A stretch of DNA of 64,000 bases from Isoetes taiwanensis. Its lineage: Eukaryota; Streptophyta; Lycopodiopsida; Isoetales; Isoetaceae. The notes beneath the pieces are model-generated. The model had not been told where the DNA came from, ran no database searches, and worked only from the letters and a program-made list of their open reading frames with translations. The stretch lies in the NCBI GenBank assembly GCA_021234155.1, contig JAJEKV010000058.1:8926992-8990991 (forward strand), in the 5' to 3' direction. Position numbers and translations under genes: made by a program. Every line of letters starts with the position of its first letter. Positions within the stretch are counted from its first letter, which is position 1. Shown piece by piece: positions 61,350-64,000 of this stretch.

Positions 61350-61705
61350 TTAAAAAAATTTTGTAATATAGAGCAATTTTGTCTACTTTGATGACATAAA
61401 CTTGACTAATTAGAGCAAATTAATAAGTTTTAGCTTTTATTTCAAGAAATAGGACATTTGGGGAGCCGAGAGACATGATGTCTCACAAATTTGATGAGCC
61501 CATCACCCGCCACCAAAAACAAAAGTTAATCGAAATGGATTGAAGCGAGGCGCCGCAGTTAGGATTGAAGAGACCTCTTACCAATTCTTCACCAGACTTG
61601 TTAAAGTCACCTTCAACCCATCGATGATAGCATCTTTTAGGTAACCTAGCCTTGTTCAAGCATCTCCTATAGTCCTCAAACTCCTATTTTGACCTCAGAT
61701 AGGCT
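61350..61705. other. AT-rich spacer then LTR-like sequence
   Basis: Directly after the histone-like stop, 'aattttgtaatatagagca' and 'tttgatgacataa' loosely match the AT-rich spacer after the extra ORF of the Gypsy element (52400-52500). From about 61440 the sequence resembles the hairpin-module region at 59600 ('gaagcgaggcgc' near 61542), which suggests the upstream part of the second Gypsy copy. No gene is seen. Confidence 0.45.
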
Positions 61706-64000
61706 AGAATTACCCAACCCTAGGAAATTTTCAAGTCATCCAAAAATTAGGGTTTTCCCCTTTCTATAAATAGACCCTCACTTCTCACATAGCACCCTCG
61801 CAAATCGCCCCCGCCCTTCTAGCCGATTTCCTAACTCCCCGAGGCGCTTTTGCAACCATTTGTTACCTTCTTCCGCAATTAATCAATGGCAACTTCGATT
61901 TCCAGAGATGGTACAGCCGCCGGGCCATGTCAGCTGAGGCCGACGTCGACCAAATCTTCCAGATTTTCGTGAAGGAGGTAGACGCCCAAGCAACCTTGCA
62001 CGCGACCCCAAATTTTATAGTAGAGTCTTGACCGAAGTTCCAAGCTAGGGTAGAACCAGCTTAGTGCAACTCCCTCCTTTGTATAGATATTTTGTTCCTA
62101 GACAGCCCCTCAAGCAAAAGATTAGACGATGTCCCAACATCGCCAAATACCTCACAAACAAAGCGCACCGCACACCTGAGCCAATGGTCCTAATCACAAC
62201 AGGACCAAGTACTTCTTTTCAACACCGCCTCGGGCAATCTTTCTCACCCACCGTCTGTCGAGAACATTGTGGGGAAACCTCTATTCCCCCATGGACGTGG
62301 ATCCATTAGCCGTAGCAAAGAACAACGCGGCTCTCACACGGTATGAACAGGAGCGTGAAGGGAAGGAAGAAGACTTCGGATGAACAGAACTGAGGAGGAG
62401 GAAGACGATGTTGAGCCCGACCAGCCAGAGGAGCAGCCACAAAGGAAGCCGAGTGGCAAGACTTTGAAGAAGCCGGCAGACTCTCTCGAAGTCAAGGCCA
62501 CCCCCTAAGTTAGGCATCACAAGCCCGGCTCCCATTATCGCCGAAGGTGAGGAGTTTCTACCCCCGAAATGACATTCAAAACCTCCCTGAGTGCGGTGGA
62601 AAGGAGTACCGACCAAGAGTTGCTGCACCAACTCCGAAGAACGGACTTGGACGACTTCATCGTCGAGGAGAGTCCACTTTCCCCTCCAAGTAAGGGAAGC
62701 CGACACTTACATCGGAGAGTTTACCTCCGACATCCAAGCCTACAAAGAACATCGTGCAGATCATGGAGGCGCATAAGGCCGAGAACAAGCTACCGACGGA
62801 GGAAGAGTTCCTTGCTCTCCAGAACGGATGGGGATCCGCTATGCGACCTCAAACATCCTAACGGCAAGCTCGGCCCGGAAACCTCCCCGATAGGACAAAA
62901 GGACCGACCTCGGGTGAGGGCTTCAAAGAATCAAGGACTACAGGAGCTCACCACGGTGGGAGGTTGATGATTTCGAAGCGCACACGTAGCTTTGATACCG
63001 AAAGTGGTCGAGGACCCATCTCGCAACAACCAGTCGATACGCCATTACCCGCCATTGCGATGGATGGAAGAATAGCCGCTATCCACCGCAAGTTCACCCC
63101 CGCAGGCTGGTGAAGGAGTATCGCTGCTGATTGCACTCGTGATTCGCCGGCATGCACGGCTACCCCCTTAACACCGGTAGTATGCAATCTCGGTGAAAAG
63201 AGCGGTAGCACTCGACGCCTTCGACTTCGCCATACCTTTACAAAGGGCAGTGCAAGACTGCCGCGATGCTAGCTTTACACCTCCCAATCGCAATAGAAGA
63301 TTTAGCAAGAGCATTACGTGGTGGATCTCCACCCAATGTCTTAGGAACTTGGGCCATTCAAAGGGGAAAGCCCAAGTGAAAAAGTTCTTGAGGATAATCC
63401 ATCTTACCCATCAACAGAAGTGATTAGCAAGAGTTGCAAGTTCTTGTATTAGTGTAATATAAAATATAAATATAATATTCTTTTTGCACTATAAATGTTT
63501 TGTTGATACATTTTGTGTCCCCTCAACCATGCCAACAAACATAAATAATGCAAGAAAGCAAGGAAAACTAACCATGTAGATATGAACCACTTGTGTATGC
63601 AGCTAGAGGCCTGAGCGCAGGAGAACGACAACTGCGGGAACTTACAGGGGAACAGAGCCCGCCCAGGCCACGCCCGGCAAGGAACCTGCTTGAAGAGTTT
63701 GGACAAATGACTCCAGAAGAAGAAATATCGCAAATGAGGACAGACCTCCGACGTATAAAGGCCTCTATAGCCGCATGACAAGCGGAGCAGTTCGGTGGTA
63801 ACGCCAACCGCCGCAGCATCAGTCTGGAGAAACGTAGAGACAGGAAGAGGAGCAAGAGGAAAGGTCCCCAGCTTTGACTCCTCCGACTAAGCTCGGATTC
63901 AGACACCGATTCCGAGGAAGAAGAAGAGCGTAACCAAGTCCGAAAGCGCAGACGAAAAGGCGGGAACCAACCGAGGGACGACAAAAGGACACAAGAACCT
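61440..64000 (+). mobile_element. Second Ty3/Gypsy copy of the same family, broken, runs off the window
   Basis: This matches the 5' part of the element at 50578-57865 in order. It has 'tcatccaaaaattagggttttcccc' and a TATA box (61764-61773), the extra ORF region at about 61886-63422 (YLTNKAHRTPEPMVL near 62140), an AT-rich spacer, and gag from about 63593 (MTPEEEISQMRTDLRRIK near 63710-63765). It is diverged from the first copy, so the two insertions are not a recent duplication. It is broken, with roughly ten or more interruptions in the part seen. Pol lies outside the window. Confidence 0.7.

Overview
The window looks like a repeat-rich nuclear segment of a land plant. It holds a spliced mitochondrial complex I gene of plant type (the NDUFA9-like 39 kDa subunit). 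Around it lie Ty1/Copia and chromodomain-type Ty3/Gypsy retroelements, a CACTA transposon, L1-type and other LINEs, tRNA-derived SINEs and a fold-back MITE. The species cannot be fixed from sequence alone. The repeat density and the LINE types would suit a large genome, but that is inference.

Layout. Positions 1-14566 (copy A) and 16794-31303 (copy B) are tandem copies of one block of about 14.5 kb. Each carries NDUFA9-like exons at its left end, then decayed intergenic sequence with SINE-like and LINE fragments, a fold-back MITE, and a plus-strand LINE 3' half at its right end. Copy B's NDUFA9 gene reads in frame through eleven exons (16477-19292). Copy A lacks the upstream exon in this window and has several frame-changing differences. 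Between the copies (14567-16793) lie the 5' part of the B gene and an unidentified minus-strand reading-frame cluster. A second tandem duplication follows: unit 27131-37002 is repeated as 37003-46772 (period 9872 bp). It carries a truncated LINE, the MITE, the plus-strand LINE, a SINE, a Ty1/Copia element with one LTR, and the left end of a CACTA transposon that landed inside the Copia RNase H region.

In the last copy the CACTA element continues to 50577. It shows a minus-strand gene, an embedded coiled-coil gene fragment, an array of palindromes, and a plus-strand gene resembling the N-terminus of a TNP2-type transposase. A broken Ty3/Gypsy chromovirus begins at about 50578 and runs to about 57865. 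LTR-like or unclassified repeat DNA follows to about 59590. A second relative of the same Gypsy family starts near 61440 and leaves the window.

The most unusual feature lies between the two Gypsy-family copies, at about 59600-61350. A TATA box leads to a reading frame that starts MARTKQT, as histone H3 does. A long charged region follows, and then sequence blocks that match the H3/CENH3 histone fold. It sits in a promoter-ORF-AT-rich-spacer layout like that of an extra, unrecognised ORF found upstream of gag in both Gypsy copies. This suggests a retroelement-associated H3 or CENH3-like gene, now interrupted.

Caution: differences between the repeated copies cluster at CG, CAG and CTG sites and are mostly not C-to-T changes. 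This looks like methylation-linked base-calling error in a long-read assembly. Some apparent breaks, and perhaps the tandem duplications themselves, need raw-read confirmation.
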